Assembly: GCF_002902905.1 (NCBI RefSeq)
Contig: NZ_CP026124.1
Coordinates: forward strand, 5,890,001-5,954,000
Source: Achromobacter sp. AONIH1
GTDB lineage: Bacteria > Pseudomonadota > Gammaproteobacteria > Burkholderiales > Burkholderiaceae_B
Length of the DNA stretch: 64,000 nucleotides
Direction of reading: 5' to 3'
The translations under genes and the position numbers were made by a program. Below, piece by piece: positions 56,544-64,000 of the stretch. Numbering within the stretch: the first letter of the stretch is position 1; the number at the start of each line of letters is the position of its first letter. The notes beneath the pieces were generated by a model. That model ran no database searches and was not told where the DNA came from. It worked only from the letters and a program-made list of their open reading frames with translations.

Positions 56544-57677
56544 ATGGCTTACAGCATTTTTTCCCAGACCAGCAACAACCCGTTGACCGAACCGATGTTC
56601 TTCGGCCAGCCGGTCAACGTCGCGCGCTACGACCAGCAGAAATACGCGATCTTCGAGAAGCTGATCGAAAAGCAGCTGTCGTTCTTCTGGCGGCCCGAAG
56701 AGGTCGACATCTCGCAGGACCGCCTGGACTACCAGGGTCTGCCCGAGCATGAGAAGCACATCTTCATCAGCAACCTGAAGTACCAGACGCTGCTGGATTC
56801 GATCCAGGGCCGCAGCCCCAACGTCGCCTTCCTGCCGCTGGTGTCGCTGCCCGAGCTGGAGACCTGGATCGAGACCTGGGCGTTCTCGGAGACGATCCAC
56901 TCGCGCTCGTACACGCACATCATCCGCAACATCGTCCCCGATCCCTCGGTGATCTTCGACGACATCGTCAGCAACGAGAACATCCGGCTGCGCGCGGCCG
57001 ACATCGCCTCGTACTACGACGACCTGATCGGCCCGTCCATGCTGTACGCGCAGCTGGGCGTGGGCGAGCACGTCATCAACGGCAAGACGCATCGCATCTC
57101 GGAATACGAGCTGAAGAAGAAGACGTATCTGTGCCTGATGAGCGTGAACATCCTGGAAGCCATCCGCTTCTACGTCAGCTTCGCCTGCTCGTTCGCCTTC
57201 GCGGAACGCAAGCTGATGGAAGGCAACGCCAAGATCATCCGCCTGATCGCCCGCGACGAGGCGCTGCACCTGACCGGCACGCAGCACCTGCTGAACATCA
57301 TGCGCTCGGGCCAGGACGACCCGGACTTCGCCAAGATCGCGCGCGAGACCGAGCAGGAATGCTTCGAGATGTTCAAGCGCGCCGCCACCCAGGAAAAGCT
57401 CTGGGCCGAGTACCTGTTCCGCGACGGCTCCATGATCGGCCTGAACAAGGACATCCTGAGCCAGTACGTCGAGTACATCACCAACCTGCGCATGACGGCC
57501 GTGGGCCTGGCGCCGGCCTTCGCCCAGGTCAAGCACAACCCGATCCCGTGGATCAACACCTGGCTGTCCTCGGACACCGTGCAGGTCGCGCCGCAGGAAG
57601 TGGAACTGAGCTCCTACCTGGTCGGCCAGATCGACGCCCAGGTATCGCCCGACGACCTGAGCGACATCGAGCTGTGA
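56544..57677 (+). CDS. nrdB: Class Ia ribonucleotide reductase, radical-generating small subunit
   Basis: 377 residues. The diiron and tyrosyl-radical site is complete: [14 protein letters not shown] (Glu, His and the radical Tyr) and [14 protein letters not shown] (Glu, His). The mixed helical ferritin-like fold covers the middle of the protein, and the C-terminal tail ends DLSDIEL. It supplies the radical to NrdA. Its stop codon overlaps the GTG start of the ferredoxin gene. Confidence 0.97.
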   Translation: MAYSIFSQTSNNPLTEPMFFGQPVNVARYDQQKYAIFEKLIEKQLSFFWRPEEVDISQDRLDYQGLPEHEKHIFISNLKYQTLLDSIQGRSPNVAFLPLVSLPELETWIETWAFSETIHSRSYTHIIRNIVPDPSVIFDDIVSNENIRLRAADIASYYDDLIGPSMLYAQLGVGEHVINGKTHRISEYELKKKTYLCLMSVNILEAIRFYVSFACSFAFAERKLMEGNAKIIRLIARDEALHLTGTQHLLNIMRSGQDDPDFAKIARETEQECFEMFKRAATQEKLWAEYLFRDGSMIGLNKDILSQYVEYITNLRMTAVGLAPAFAQVKHNPIPWINTWLSSDTVQVAPQEVELSSYLVGQIDAQVSPDDLSDIEL

Positions 57678-57964
57678 CGACCGTCTCCACGTCCGACGCC
57701 ACGTTCCGCCTGCAAGAGGGCGAGACGCTGCTGGAGGGCCTGGAGCGCACCGGGCACGATGTCGAGTACCAGTGCCGCAGCGGCTACTGCGGCACGTGCC
57801 GGCTGAAGCTGGAGGCCGGCAAAGTGTCGTACACGACGGCACCGCTGGCCTTCGTCGCGCCGGGCGAGGTGCTGCCCTGCTGCTGCCGGCCCGACGGCCC
57901 CGTCGCCGTCGCGTGCTGGCTGCGGCAGGCGGACGAGGTCTTGGATCTCGACCTGTCCTGCTAG
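57674..57964 (+). CDS. yfaE: 2Fe-2S ferredoxin for NrdB cofactor maintenance (YfaE-like)
   Basis: 96 residues, GTG start overlapping the nrdB stop (GTGA). The plant-type 2Fe-2S cluster motif is clear: CRSGYCGTC plus the fourth Cys in EVLPCCCRP. YfaE-type ferredoxins reduce the diferric centre of NrdB so that the tyrosyl radical can be regenerated. Its TAG stop (57962-57964) directly touches the terminal inverted repeat of a small mobile-like element, so the insertion may have trimmed or replaced the original 3' flank. Confidence 0.92.
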   Translation: MTTVSTSDATFRLQEGETLLEGLERTGHDVEYQCRSGYCGTCRLKLEAGKVSYTTAPLAFVAPGEVLPCCCRPDGPVAVACWLRQADEVLDLDLSC

Positions 57965-58122
57965 TGTGCTGTCCCGTAAGTACGTCCTCATGACGAAATT
58001 CATCCATGGATGTCATGGTTAGGCGCAAACCGCAGTGATACCCGCAGGGTCCACGAGGATTTGCAACGACGCCATGGCGGCTAGGTGTGGATTTCGTGCG
58101 GGCGCATTTGCGGGACAGCACA
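57965..58122. mobile_element. 158-bp MITE-like element or decayed insertion sequence
   Basis: The ends are perfect 12-base inverted repeats, TGTGCTGTCCCG (57965-57976) and CGGGACAGCACA (58111-58122), with partial symmetry over about 20 bases. The interior has no intact transposase. The flanks are TAG on the left and ATAG on the right, so a three-base target duplication is possible but not certain. I do not recognise the family. It marks the border between the housekeeping nrd operon and the accessory biosynthetic cluster. Confidence 0.7.
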
Positions 58123-58378
58123 ATAGGCGCGCGCCAGCGCGCCCCAATCCTCTCAAAGTCCACAATATAGACCAACAAAAATAAATTGTTGACTTTGAGA
58201 TTAATTGAGCCAGAATTAAGACAAATAGAACAAAAGAATGGTCCACTTAATGGACCTTGATTTCCAACGCGCTACCCGGGACGATCTGCACGACTGGCGG
58301 CAGAAGCCGTATGGTGTCAATGCGTGCGGGCCTCCGTTCCTCCTTAATCCGGCTTCAATTAAGAGGAGAGTGGGCACA
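58123..58378 (+). promoter_or_regulatory. AT-rich promoter and operator region of the biosynthetic cluster
   Basis: Bases 58140-58260 are much more AT-rich than anything nearby. A 16-base inverted repeat with one mismatch spans 58151-58166 and 58185-58200 (TCTCAAAGTC...GACTTTGAGA), a likely operator. A promoter candidate is TTGACT (58189-58194), 17 bases, AGAATT (58212-58217), which overlaps the right arm. A second dyad, GGTCCA-CTTAA-TGGACC, lies at 58240-58256. The upstream reading frame from 58238 stays open into the dioxygenase gene but lacks a ribosome site. Confidence 0.55.
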
Positions 58379-59350
58379 ATGGCTAGTCAAGCTCTGACCT
58401 GCAACGGGCATCCGGTGGATGCCCAGGCCAGCTACTTTGGCGAACTGCAGGCATCCAACGATCTCTTGCGCGACCCGATCGCGCTGAAACGGCGGGCCGA
58501 GGAAAACGGCTACCTGTTCATCCGGCGACTCATACCGCCTTCCACGGTCCTGGAGGCGCGGCGGGAGATCCTGCTGAAATACGCCACCGTCGGCGAAATC
58601 GACAACACCCGCCACGACGTCATGGACGGCGTGCTGCGCGGCTCCAGCTACATCACCCAGATCAACTTGGATGCCTTCGTCACCTCGCTGCGCACCGGCG
58701 CGTGCTATGAACGCGTGGTACTCCACCCCAACCTGCTGGCGCTGTATGCCGACCTGATGGGCGGCCCCGTCGTGCCTTTCGACTTCCGCTGGCCCCGCAT
58801 GATGCGAACCGGTGAAGGCTGTGGCATACATGCCGACATCCCATACATCGGCCGCGGCACGCGGCGCGTCTGGACCTCGTGGATTCCGCTGGGCGACGTG
58901 CCGCTGGAGAACGGCCCCCTGATCATCCTGGAAAACAGCCATCGCCATGCGGCGCTGGATGGATACTTCGCCACCGACGCGGCGAAGCAACGCCTGGGCT
59001 GGCTGGAACGCGACCCCGTCGCGCTCCAGGCGCGGCTGGGCGGACGCTGGCTCTCGACCCATTTCGAGCCAGGCGACGTCCTGTGCTTCAGCGGCCACAT
59101 GGTGCATGGCGCGCTGGACAACAACCACCCCGGCGGCCGTTGCCGCCTGAGTTCCGACACCCGCTATCAGCTGCGGGACGACCAGCGCGACGAACGCTGG
59201 TTCGGCAGCGTCGCCAATCCCTACGGCGGCGACTACGAACGCGGCAAGCGGGTGTTCTACCCCGGACTCATCTCCTGCGCCGATGGCAATACCGAGCTCA
59301 AGGAAGAGTGGAAGCCGGTGGATGAAGACGGCCGCCTGCTCTTGAACTGA
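58379..59350 (+). CDS. Phytanoyl-CoA dioxygenase (PhyH)-family Fe(II)/2-oxoglutarate oxygenase
   Basis: 323 residues; 58379 is chosen because GAGGAGAG lies nine bases upstream, although an in-frame ATG at 58238 exists. The iron triad is visible: His151-x-Asp153 in GCGIHADIPYI and distal His243 in GHMVHGALDN. A 2-oxoglutarate-binding Arg follows in GGRCRLSSDTRYQ. The family hydroxylates unactivated carbons in secondary metabolism, including free amino acids. As first gene of a cluster with arginine-type enzymes it probably hydroxylates an arginine, methylarginine or ornithine-like molecule; the substrate is inferred only. Confidence 0.87.
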   Translation: MASQALTCNGHPVDAQASYFGELQASNDLLRDPIALKRRAEENGYLFIRRLIPPSTVLEARREILLKYATVGEIDNTRHDVMDGVLRGSSYITQINLDAFVTSLRTGACYERVVLHPNLLALYADLMGGPVVPFDFRWPRMMRTGEGCGIHADIPYIGRGTRRVWTSWIPLGDVPLENGPLIILENSHRHAALDGYFATDAAKQRLGWLERDPVALQARLGGRWLSTHFEPGDVLCFSGHMVHGALDNNHPGGRCRLSSDTRYQLRDDQRDERWFGSVANPYGGDYERGKRVFYPGLISCADGNTELKEEWKPVDEDGRLLLN

Positions 59351-59436
59351 CCGCGCCGCGCCCTCGGCGCGGCATGCCTGGCACAACGGCGCCTGCGGCG
59401 CCTATCCCATCACGTCCCTACCTATCAAGGACCTCC

Positions 59437-60459
59437 ATGATGAACATCGAGCAAGATCTTGTTGCCGCGCTGGAACCCATCCGCCAGATGACGCTGGCCA
59501 TCTGCGTCAACCACTTCTTCGAGACCGGCGTCTACCGAAAGCTGGAAGCGGGAGAATGCGATCTGGACACGCTGTCGCGCAGCCTGGACCTCGAGCGCGC
59601 CCGACTCGGCGGCCTGCTGGGCTACCTGCGCAACGAGAACATCGTCTCGCACGACAAGGGCGTGTATGCCCTGACCGACAAGGCGCGCCTGCTGGGCCGA
59701 TATTCGGCCTGGTACACCATGCTGGTCGGCGGCTACACCGAGACCTTCGTCCAGGTGGGCGAGTGCCTGAAAGGCCAAGGCAAGTGGGCCACGCGGGACG
59801 TCGGCAAGGTCGGCATCGGCAGCTGCGGCATCAGCCATTACGACGCGATTCCACTTACCCAGCGCCTGATGGCCAAGATGGACACGCCAGCCAGGACGCT
59901 GCTGGACCTGGGCTGCGGCAACGCCATGTACCTGGTCGAATTCTGCAAGACCATGCCGCAACTGCGCGCCTATGGCGTTGAGCCCAGCCGCGATGCCTGT
60001 CTCTCGGCGGAACGCATCATCGCCGCGGAAGGACTGTCCGACCGCATCAAGGTCATCAACAAGAGCGTGCGCGACTTCCTGGAAGGCAAGGAAGACCTGA
60101 AGCCGGACGTCATGGTGCTGGGTTTCGTGCTGCATGAGATCCTGGGCCAGGAAGGCAAGGCCGGCGTCATCGACTTCCTGAAGACCGTGACCGCCCGCTA
60201 TCCGGCGATAAACCTGATCGTCATCGAGGTGGACAACCAGGCCGCCAATCCGACCATCATGGAACACGGGCTGGCCAAGGCCTACTACAACCCGTACTAC
60301 CTGATCCACGAATTCACCGAGCAGCGGCTCATGACCGATGCCTGGTGGCAAAGCCTGTACGAGGAAGCCGGTCTGAAGATCGTCAACCATGACTATCCGG
60401 ACGAAGCAGTGGACTCCACCCGGCTCGAGATCGGCTACCTGCTCAAGAGAAGGGGCTGA
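59437..60459 (+). CDS. SAM-dependent C-methyltransferase, 2-ketoarginine methyltransferase-like
   Basis: 340 residues. The N-terminal winged-helix dimerisation domain (about 10-85: LTLAICVNHFFETGVYRKLE, LGGLLGYLRNENIVSHDKGV) and C-terminal Rossmann domain match the plant-O-methyltransferase-like group. SAM motif I is TLLDLGCGNAMYLVEF (about 150). This group contains 2-oxo-acid C-methyltransferases such as MrsA, which methylates 2-ketoarginine in the 3-methylarginine pathway of Pseudomonas syringae, and enzymes for 3-methylglutamate and 3-methylphenylalanine. Arginase and aminotransferase neighbours favour 2-ketoarginine. AAGGA precedes the ATG; the next gene begins two bases after its stop. 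Confidence 0.75.
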   Translation: MMNIEQDLVAALEPIRQMTLAICVNHFFETGVYRKLEAGECDLDTLSRSLDLERARLGGLLGYLRNENIVSHDKGVYALTDKARLLGRYSAWYTMLVGGYTETFVQVGECLKGQGKWATRDVGKVGIGSCGISHYDAIPLTQRLMAKMDTPARTLLDLGCGNAMYLVEFCKTMPQLRAYGVEPSRDACLSAERIIAAEGLSDRIKVINKSVRDFLEGKEDLKPDVMVLGFVLHEILGQEGKAGVIDFLKTVTARYPAINLIVIEVDNQAANPTIMEHGLAKAYYNPYYLIHEFTEQRLMTDAWWQSLYEEAGLKIVNHDYPDEAVDSTRLEIGYLLKRRG

Positions 60460-60460
60460 C

Positions 60461-61612
60461 ATGCGGATCACCAGCGAACACTCGCCGCTGTCGTTCCTGT
60501 CGCAGCGCCTGGCCTACGCCAGCCGGAACCGGATACGGGCCATCAACCTGGTCGAGAATGTGCCGGTCTGGCCGGCGCGCTTCCGGCCCGAGCTGCACGA
60601 ACGCGCGCAGCCGGACATCTTCCACTACGCCCCGGCCGAGGGCGACGAAACGCTGCTGCGGCTTCTGCTAGAGCGCGAGAACGCGCGGGCGGGCGAGGAG
60701 GACGGCACGCTGACGACCCGGAACATCCTCGTCACCAACGGCGCCACGCAAGGCCTGTCCCTGCTGCTGGGTCTGCTGGATCCTCGGCGGCCAACGATCC
60801 TTTGCCAATCGCCGGCCTTCATCGGCATAACCGCCCTGATGCAGGCGCGCGGCTACATCGTCAGGCACTGCCCCGTCGGCACCGACCTGGTCGACTGGAT
60901 GAGCAGCACGCTGTCGGACGACGTGGCCGCCATCTACGTGAACACCCCTCATAATCCCACCGGCTCGGTCCTGCCGGCCGCCTCCCTGCAGGCGCTCATC
61001 GACCGCGCCGGCATGCACGGCGCACGCGTCATCGTCGACGCGGTGTATGAGGATTTCGTCTTTGACGGCCAGTGCTGCCACCTGCCGCGCCAGCCCGACT
61101 GCGAGCATGTCGCCGTTCTCAATTCGGTCAGCAAGAATTTCGGCGCCCCCGGCTTGCGGATCGGCTGGATCGTCGCGGCCGCCAAGGACGTCGCCCAGCT
61201 GACCGGGGACCTCGAACGCGAATGCGTCGCCGTCTGCTCCGACGCCCAGGTGCGCGCCGCCGAGATCGTATCCCGCAGCAACGGACCGCTAGTCGCCCAT
61301 GTGGACGCAGCGCGCGGCGCCGTGTTCGACATGCTGCGCGCGATTCCAGGGCTGGAGTTCGAGACCTGCTCGGCCGGCACGCAGGTGATGGCCCACAGCG
61401 ATGTCGATGACGTCGAGGCCTTCGCCGATTTCGCGCTGGCGCGCTACGGGCTGATCCTGGCCACCTCCCGGAACTACTCCGGCATGCGCTCGCAATCCAT
61501 CCGCATCCCGCTCGGACAGGAGCGCGACAGGATCGCCCAGGGCCTGGACATGCTGGACAGCAGCATCCGCAGCTACCGCGAGACGGTCCACGCCGTCCGC
61601 AGGAGCGCTTGA
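60461..61612 (+). CDS. Class I/II PLP-dependent aminotransferase
   Basis: 383 residues, aspartate-aminotransferase fold. Signatures are VTNGATQGLSLLLGLL (phosphate-binding loop), YVNTPHNPTGSVLPAASLQA (Asn stacking region), VIVDAVYEDFVFDG (Asp) and LNSVSKNFGAPGLRIGW with the PLP Lys. The substrate-carboxylate Arg is likely in SQSIRIPLG. In the 3-methylarginine pathway an aminotransferase makes 2-ketoarginine and reaminates the methylated keto acid, and this enzyme could do both here. A PLP arginine oxidase like MppP is an alternative that sequence reading cannot exclude. Confidence 0.88.
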   Translation: MRITSEHSPLSFLSQRLAYASRNRIRAINLVENVPVWPARFRPELHERAQPDIFHYAPAEGDETLLRLLLERENARAGEEDGTLTTRNILVTNGATQGLSLLLGLLDPRRPTILCQSPAFIGITALMQARGYIVRHCPVGTDLVDWMSSTLSDDVAAIYVNTPHNPTGSVLPAASLQALIDRAGMHGARVIVDAVYEDFVFDGQCCHLPRQPDCEHVAVLNSVSKNFGAPGLRIGWIVAAAKDVAQLTGDLERECVAVCSDAQVRAAEIVSRSNGPLVAHVDAARGAVFDMLRAIPGLEFETCSAGTQVMAHSDVDDVEAFADFALARYGLILATSRNYSGMRSQSIRIPLGQERDRIAQGLDMLDSSIRSYRETVHAVRRSA

Positions 61613-61613
61613 C

Positions 61614-62819
61614 GTGCGCCGCGCCGATCAATGCATCGCCCAGGAAAAGCGCTGGAGCGCGGACAACTACGCCAGCCTGCCCGTCGTCCTGTCCAGGGGC
61701 CTGGGCGCCGAAGCCTGGGACATTGAAGGCAAGCGTTACCTGGACTTCATGGGCGCCTACTCGGCCGCCAATCTCGGGCACTGCCATCCCCGTATCGTGC
61801 GAGCCCTGACCGAGCAGGCCTGCACGCTTGGCGTCGTCTCGCGGGCATTCCATAACGACAAGCTCGGGGCGTTCCTGCAGAAGGCCTGCGAAACCACCGG
61901 CATGGATCGCGCCCTGCCCATGAACTCCGGCGCCGAAGCGGTGGAAACCGCGTTGAAGGCCGCGCGGAAATGGGCCTACGAGGTCAAGGGCGTGCCCGAC
62001 GGCAAGGCCGAGATCATCTGCTGCGCGCGCAATTTCCACGGCAGGACCACGGGCGTCATTTCCATGTCCTCTTCCGACCGGGCGCGCGCGGGCTACGGAC
62101 CGTACCTGGGCGGATTCAGGAACATCCCGTTCGGCGACGCCGATGCGCTGGCGGCGGCCATCGGGCCACACACCGCGGCATTCCTGGTCGAGCCCATCCA
62201 GGGCGAGGCCGGCATCATCGTGCCGCCGCCGGGCTATCTGCGGGCATGCGCGGACCTGTGCCGCCGCCACAACGTGCTCTTCATCGCCGACGAGATACAG
62301 ACCGGACTGGGACGCGCCGGCCACGTGCTCGCGTGCCAGGAGGACGATGCGCGTCCCGACGGCGTTGTGCTTGGCAAGGCGCTGGGCGGCGGCATGGTCC
62401 CGGTTTCCCTGTTCCTGGCGCGGCGCGACGTGATGGACGTGTTCCGCCCGGGAGACCACGGCAGCACGTTCGGCGGCTATCCTCTGGCGGCTGCGGTGGG
62501 CCACGAAGCGCTCTGTGTGATGGAAGACGAACAGCTTTGCCAACGGTCCCGGGAAACCGGCGGCGCGCTGAAGGCCGGCTTGCAGGCCGTCGCTGGCGAC
62601 GCGCTGCGCGACGTGCGCGGCCGCGGCCTGATGATCGGCGTGGAGCTGGCCGGCGCCGACGCCCCCGCCGGGCGCCTGGCCCATGCGCTGCTCGAGCGCG
62701 GCGTGCTGTGCAAAAACGTGGATGAGCACACCATCCGCCTGGCCCCGCCCCTCAACATCCCCCCTGCCCTGGTCGAGGAATTTCTGCATGTCTTTGCCCA
62801 TGAACTCACCCGTCTTTGA
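61614..62819 (+). CDS. Class III aminotransferase, ornithine aminotransferase-like
   Basis: 401 residues, GTG start with AGGAG eight bases upstream. Class III landmarks are MNSGAEAVETALKAARKWAY, ARNFHGRTTGVISMSS, VEPIQGEAGIIVPPPGYL, FIADEIQTGLGRAG and the PLP Lys in PDGVVLGKALGGGMVPVSLF. The sequence follows ornithine delta-aminotransferases (opening QCIAQEKRWSADNYASLPVV). With an arginase next door it can convert ornithine, or a methylated or hydroxylated ornithine, to the semialdehyde, which would cyclise to a pyrroline. Its 3' end overlaps the arginase start by 32 bases. Confidence 0.9.
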   Translation: MRRADQCIAQEKRWSADNYASLPVVLSRGLGAEAWDIEGKRYLDFMGAYSAANLGHCHPRIVRALTEQACTLGVVSRAFHNDKLGAFLQKACETTGMDRALPMNSGAEAVETALKAARKWAYEVKGVPDGKAEIICCARNFHGRTTGVISMSSSDRARAGYGPYLGGFRNIPFGDADALAAAIGPHTAAFLVEPIQGEAGIIVPPPGYLRACADLCRRHNVLFIADEIQTGLGRAGHVLACQEDDARPDGVVLGKALGGGMVPVSLFLARRDVMDVFRPGDHGSTFGGYPLAAAVGHEALCVMEDEQLCQRSRETGGALKAGLQAVAGDALRDVRGRGLMIGVELAGADAPAGRLAHALLERGVLCKNVDEHTIRLAPPLNIPPALVEEFLHVFAHELTRL

Positions 62820-63720
62820 CGCGCCCGCGCTGCGGATGCTGGCCTACGCCTGTGGCATCGCGGGCCAGTTCGCCGGCAGCCGCGATGGCCCATCGGTCTT
62901 CCGCGAGGCGCTGTCGACACTGCCGGCGCTCGCCCGCGACATCAGCTGGGACAGCTGGATCGAAGACAGCCGCCCCTTTTCCCAGATCGGCCCCCAGGAG
63001 GCCCTACGGGCCGTCACCGGCCTGGCCGCGGGCCTCGCGGCCGATGCTCGCGCCGCAGCCCTGCGCGGAGGCTTTCCAGTGCTGATCGGCGGCGACCACT
63101 CAGCCGCGGCCGGCTACTGGTCAGGCATCGCGCAGGCGCATCAGCCGCGCGGCGATATCGGACTGGTGTGGATAGACGCGCACATGGACAGCCACACGCC
63201 CTTCACCAGCCCCAATGGCTATGTACACGGCATGCCCCTGGCGGCATTGCTCGGCCATGGCGATCCGGGCCTGACGGGCCTGCTGTCGCCGCGTGCCAAG
63301 CTGCGCCCGGATCGCGTCTGCCTGATCGGGACCCGCGATTTCGAGCCGGAGGAAGCGGCCCTGCTGCGCACGCTGGACGTGCGCGTCTTCTATATGGATG
63401 AGGTCCGGTCCCGAGGGCTGGAACGCGTTCTGGACGACGCGCTGGAGATCGTCGGACGCGCGCCCGCCGGCTTCGGCGTCACACTGGACCTGGACGGCAT
63501 CGAACCCGGCGATGCCCCCGGGGTCAGCACGCCTTCCCCGAACGGGCTGCGCAGCGACGCGCTGCTTCCCGGCCTTCGCCGCCTGCTGCGCGACCGCCGC
63601 TGCGTGGGCCTGGAAATTTCGGAGTTCAATCCTTCCGAGGACAAGGATGGACGCACGCTGGACTTCATGCTGGCCGTGGTAGCGAACCTTGTGCGCGACA
63701 GAGCGGCGGGCGCGTCATGA
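62788..63720 (+). CDS. Arginase/agmatinase-family ureohydrolase
   Basis: 310 residues from the ATG at 62788 (GAGGAA eight bases upstream; ATG at 62800 possible). Dimanganese ligands are recognisable: VLIGGDHSAAAGYW (His), VWIDAHMDSHTP (Asp-x-His-x-x-Asp type) and VTLDLDGIEPGDAPG (Asp-x-Asp). The usual SPNGYVHGMPLA substrate loop is present. It has arginase rather than agmatinase flavour and releases urea from arginine or a modified arginine. It overlaps the aminotransferase gene and is itself overlapped by the exporter gene (ATGA), so the cluster is one tight operon. Confidence 0.85.
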   Translation: MSLPMNSPVFDAPALRMLAYACGIAGQFAGSRDGPSVFREALSTLPALARDISWDSWIEDSRPFSQIGPQEALRAVTGLAAGLAADARAAALRGGFPVLIGGDHSAAAGYWSGIAQAHQPRGDIGLVWIDAHMDSHTPFTSPNGYVHGMPLAALLGHGDPGLTGLLSPRAKLRPDRVCLIGTRDFEPEEAALLRTLDVRVFYMDEVRSRGLERVLDDALEIVGRAPAGFGVTLDLDGIEPGDAPGVSTPSPNGLRSDALLPGLRRLLRDRRCVGLEISEFNPSEDKDGRTLDFMLAVVANLVRDRAAGAS

Positions 63721-64000
63721 AGATCTCGCTTCCGCTGGGCATCGCCCTGGTGATGATGGGCACGCACGGCTATGGCCTGTTTCTGTTCGGCGCCATCTTG
63801 CCCACGCTGCAGGCCCGCCATGGTTTTGACTACACCTTTGCCGGCATGGCCTCGGCCACGCTCAATACTGCCTACATGACGGGCGCGTTGCTGCTCGGCG
63901 CCTTCGGCCGCCGCCTGCCGGCGAAACGCTGGTTCGTGCTGTCGGTATCGTGCTGCGCGCTGCTGCTGGCGCTGCTGCCGCTGGCTCCCGGTCCGTATGC
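63717..64000 (+). CDS. MFS transporter, N-terminal part (cut by the window end)
   Basis: 94 residues are visible. Three hydrophobic helices (LPLGIALVMMGTHGYGLFLF, AGMASATLNTAYMTGALLLG, WFVLSVSCCALLLALLPLAP) and the short loop GAFGRRLPAKRW between helices 2 and 3 suggest the major facilitator superfamily. It overlaps the arginase stop by four bases, so it belongs to the biosynthetic operon and is the natural candidate for export of, or self-protection from, the product. Confidence 0.8.
   Translation, partial: MKISLPLGIALVMMGTHGYGLFLFGAILPTLQARHGFDYTFAGMASATLNTAYMTGALLLGAFGRRLPAKRWFVLSVSCCALLLALLPLAPGPY

Noticed and set aside
58339..58368. Hairpin that might mask the PhyH ribosome-binding site (CTTAAT...ATTAAG)
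   Set aside because: Only six clean pairs and the GAGGAG itself pairs poorly, so it is not convincing as a riboregulator.
58238..58378. N-terminal extension of the PhyH-type gene from an upstream ATG
   Set aside because: The added residues show no similarity to the family start, there is no ribosome site at 58238, and a strong one precedes 58379.
60461..61612. Assignment of this aminotransferase as an MppP-type arginine oxidase
   Set aside because: It shares only general fold features, and the methyltransferase next door makes a conventional transaminase more likely. Kept as an alternative, not as the call.

Overview
The window looks like a chromosomal segment of a high-GC betaproteobacterium of the Achromobacter/Bordetella group (Alcaligenaceae). 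The signs are uniformly high GC, several Bug-type and Liv-type transport genes, many LysR/MarR/TetR/AraC regulators and short ATGA/GTGA gene overlaps. This placement is an inference from gene content; there is no rRNA or other taxonomic marker. I see no tRNA, rRNA, CRISPR array or intact insertion sequence.

Region 1 (1-21.6 kb) is one coherent surface system on the minus strand. In transcription order it has a periplasmic sensor fusing an STN domain to a TonB-like C-terminus, a FecI-type ECF sigma factor, a FecR anti-sigma, a filamentous-haemagglutinin exoprotein of about 4,160 residues (TpsA), its TpsB/FhaC-type outer-membrane translocator, an ExbB carrying a large periplasmic DUF2341/LamG-like extension, ExbD, TonB and a putative porin. 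Gene set and order match the Pseudomonas aeruginosa VreAIR/PdtA-PdtB (PUMA3) phosphate-starvation system. A Pho-box-like sequence lies upstream of the sensor gene (21110-21127).

Region 2 (21.7-28.1 kb) holds a cupin/XRE regulator pair, an aldolase-GST-Bug transporter operon, an AraC regulator, an acetyltransferase and a TetR regulator. Region 3 (28.2-32.1 kb) is a cassette of two alkaline phosphatases plus a His-rich exported protein, flanked by a 68-bp imperfect direct repeat. It appears to sit between the TetR gene and a convergent GMC oxidoreductase, and may also be PhoB-controlled. Region 4 (34.0-41.1 kb) is a divergent multidrug-efflux locus: an outer-membrane factor opposite an MFS-adaptor-RND operon, with a TetR-type operator between them. 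Two unrecognised genes follow.

Region 5 (42.6-52.7 kb) is a 3-hydroxyanthranilate meta-cleavage cluster: MarR and LysR regulators, aminomuconate-semialdehyde dehydrogenase, aminomuconate deaminase, 3-hydroxyanthranilate 3,4-dioxygenase and ACMS decarboxylase. A complete five-gene Liv-type ABC importer is attached, probably for an aromatic substrate. Region 6 (52.8-58.0 kb) has arsR-arsH with an overlapping operator, then class Ia ribonucleotide reductase nrdA-nrdB-yfaE behind a pair of NrdR boxes.

Region 7 (58.0-64.0 kb) is an accessory biosynthetic cluster that starts right after a 158-bp element with terminal inverted repeats and an AT-rich promoter region. It encodes a PhyH-type Fe/2-oxoglutarate dioxygenase, a 2-oxo-acid C-methyltransferase (2-ketoarginine-methyltransferase-like), two PLP aminotransferases, an arginase-family enzyme and an MFS exporter cut by the window end. 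I infer that it makes and exports a modified arginine/ornithine-type amino acid. This is the best candidate here for an undescribed pathway.
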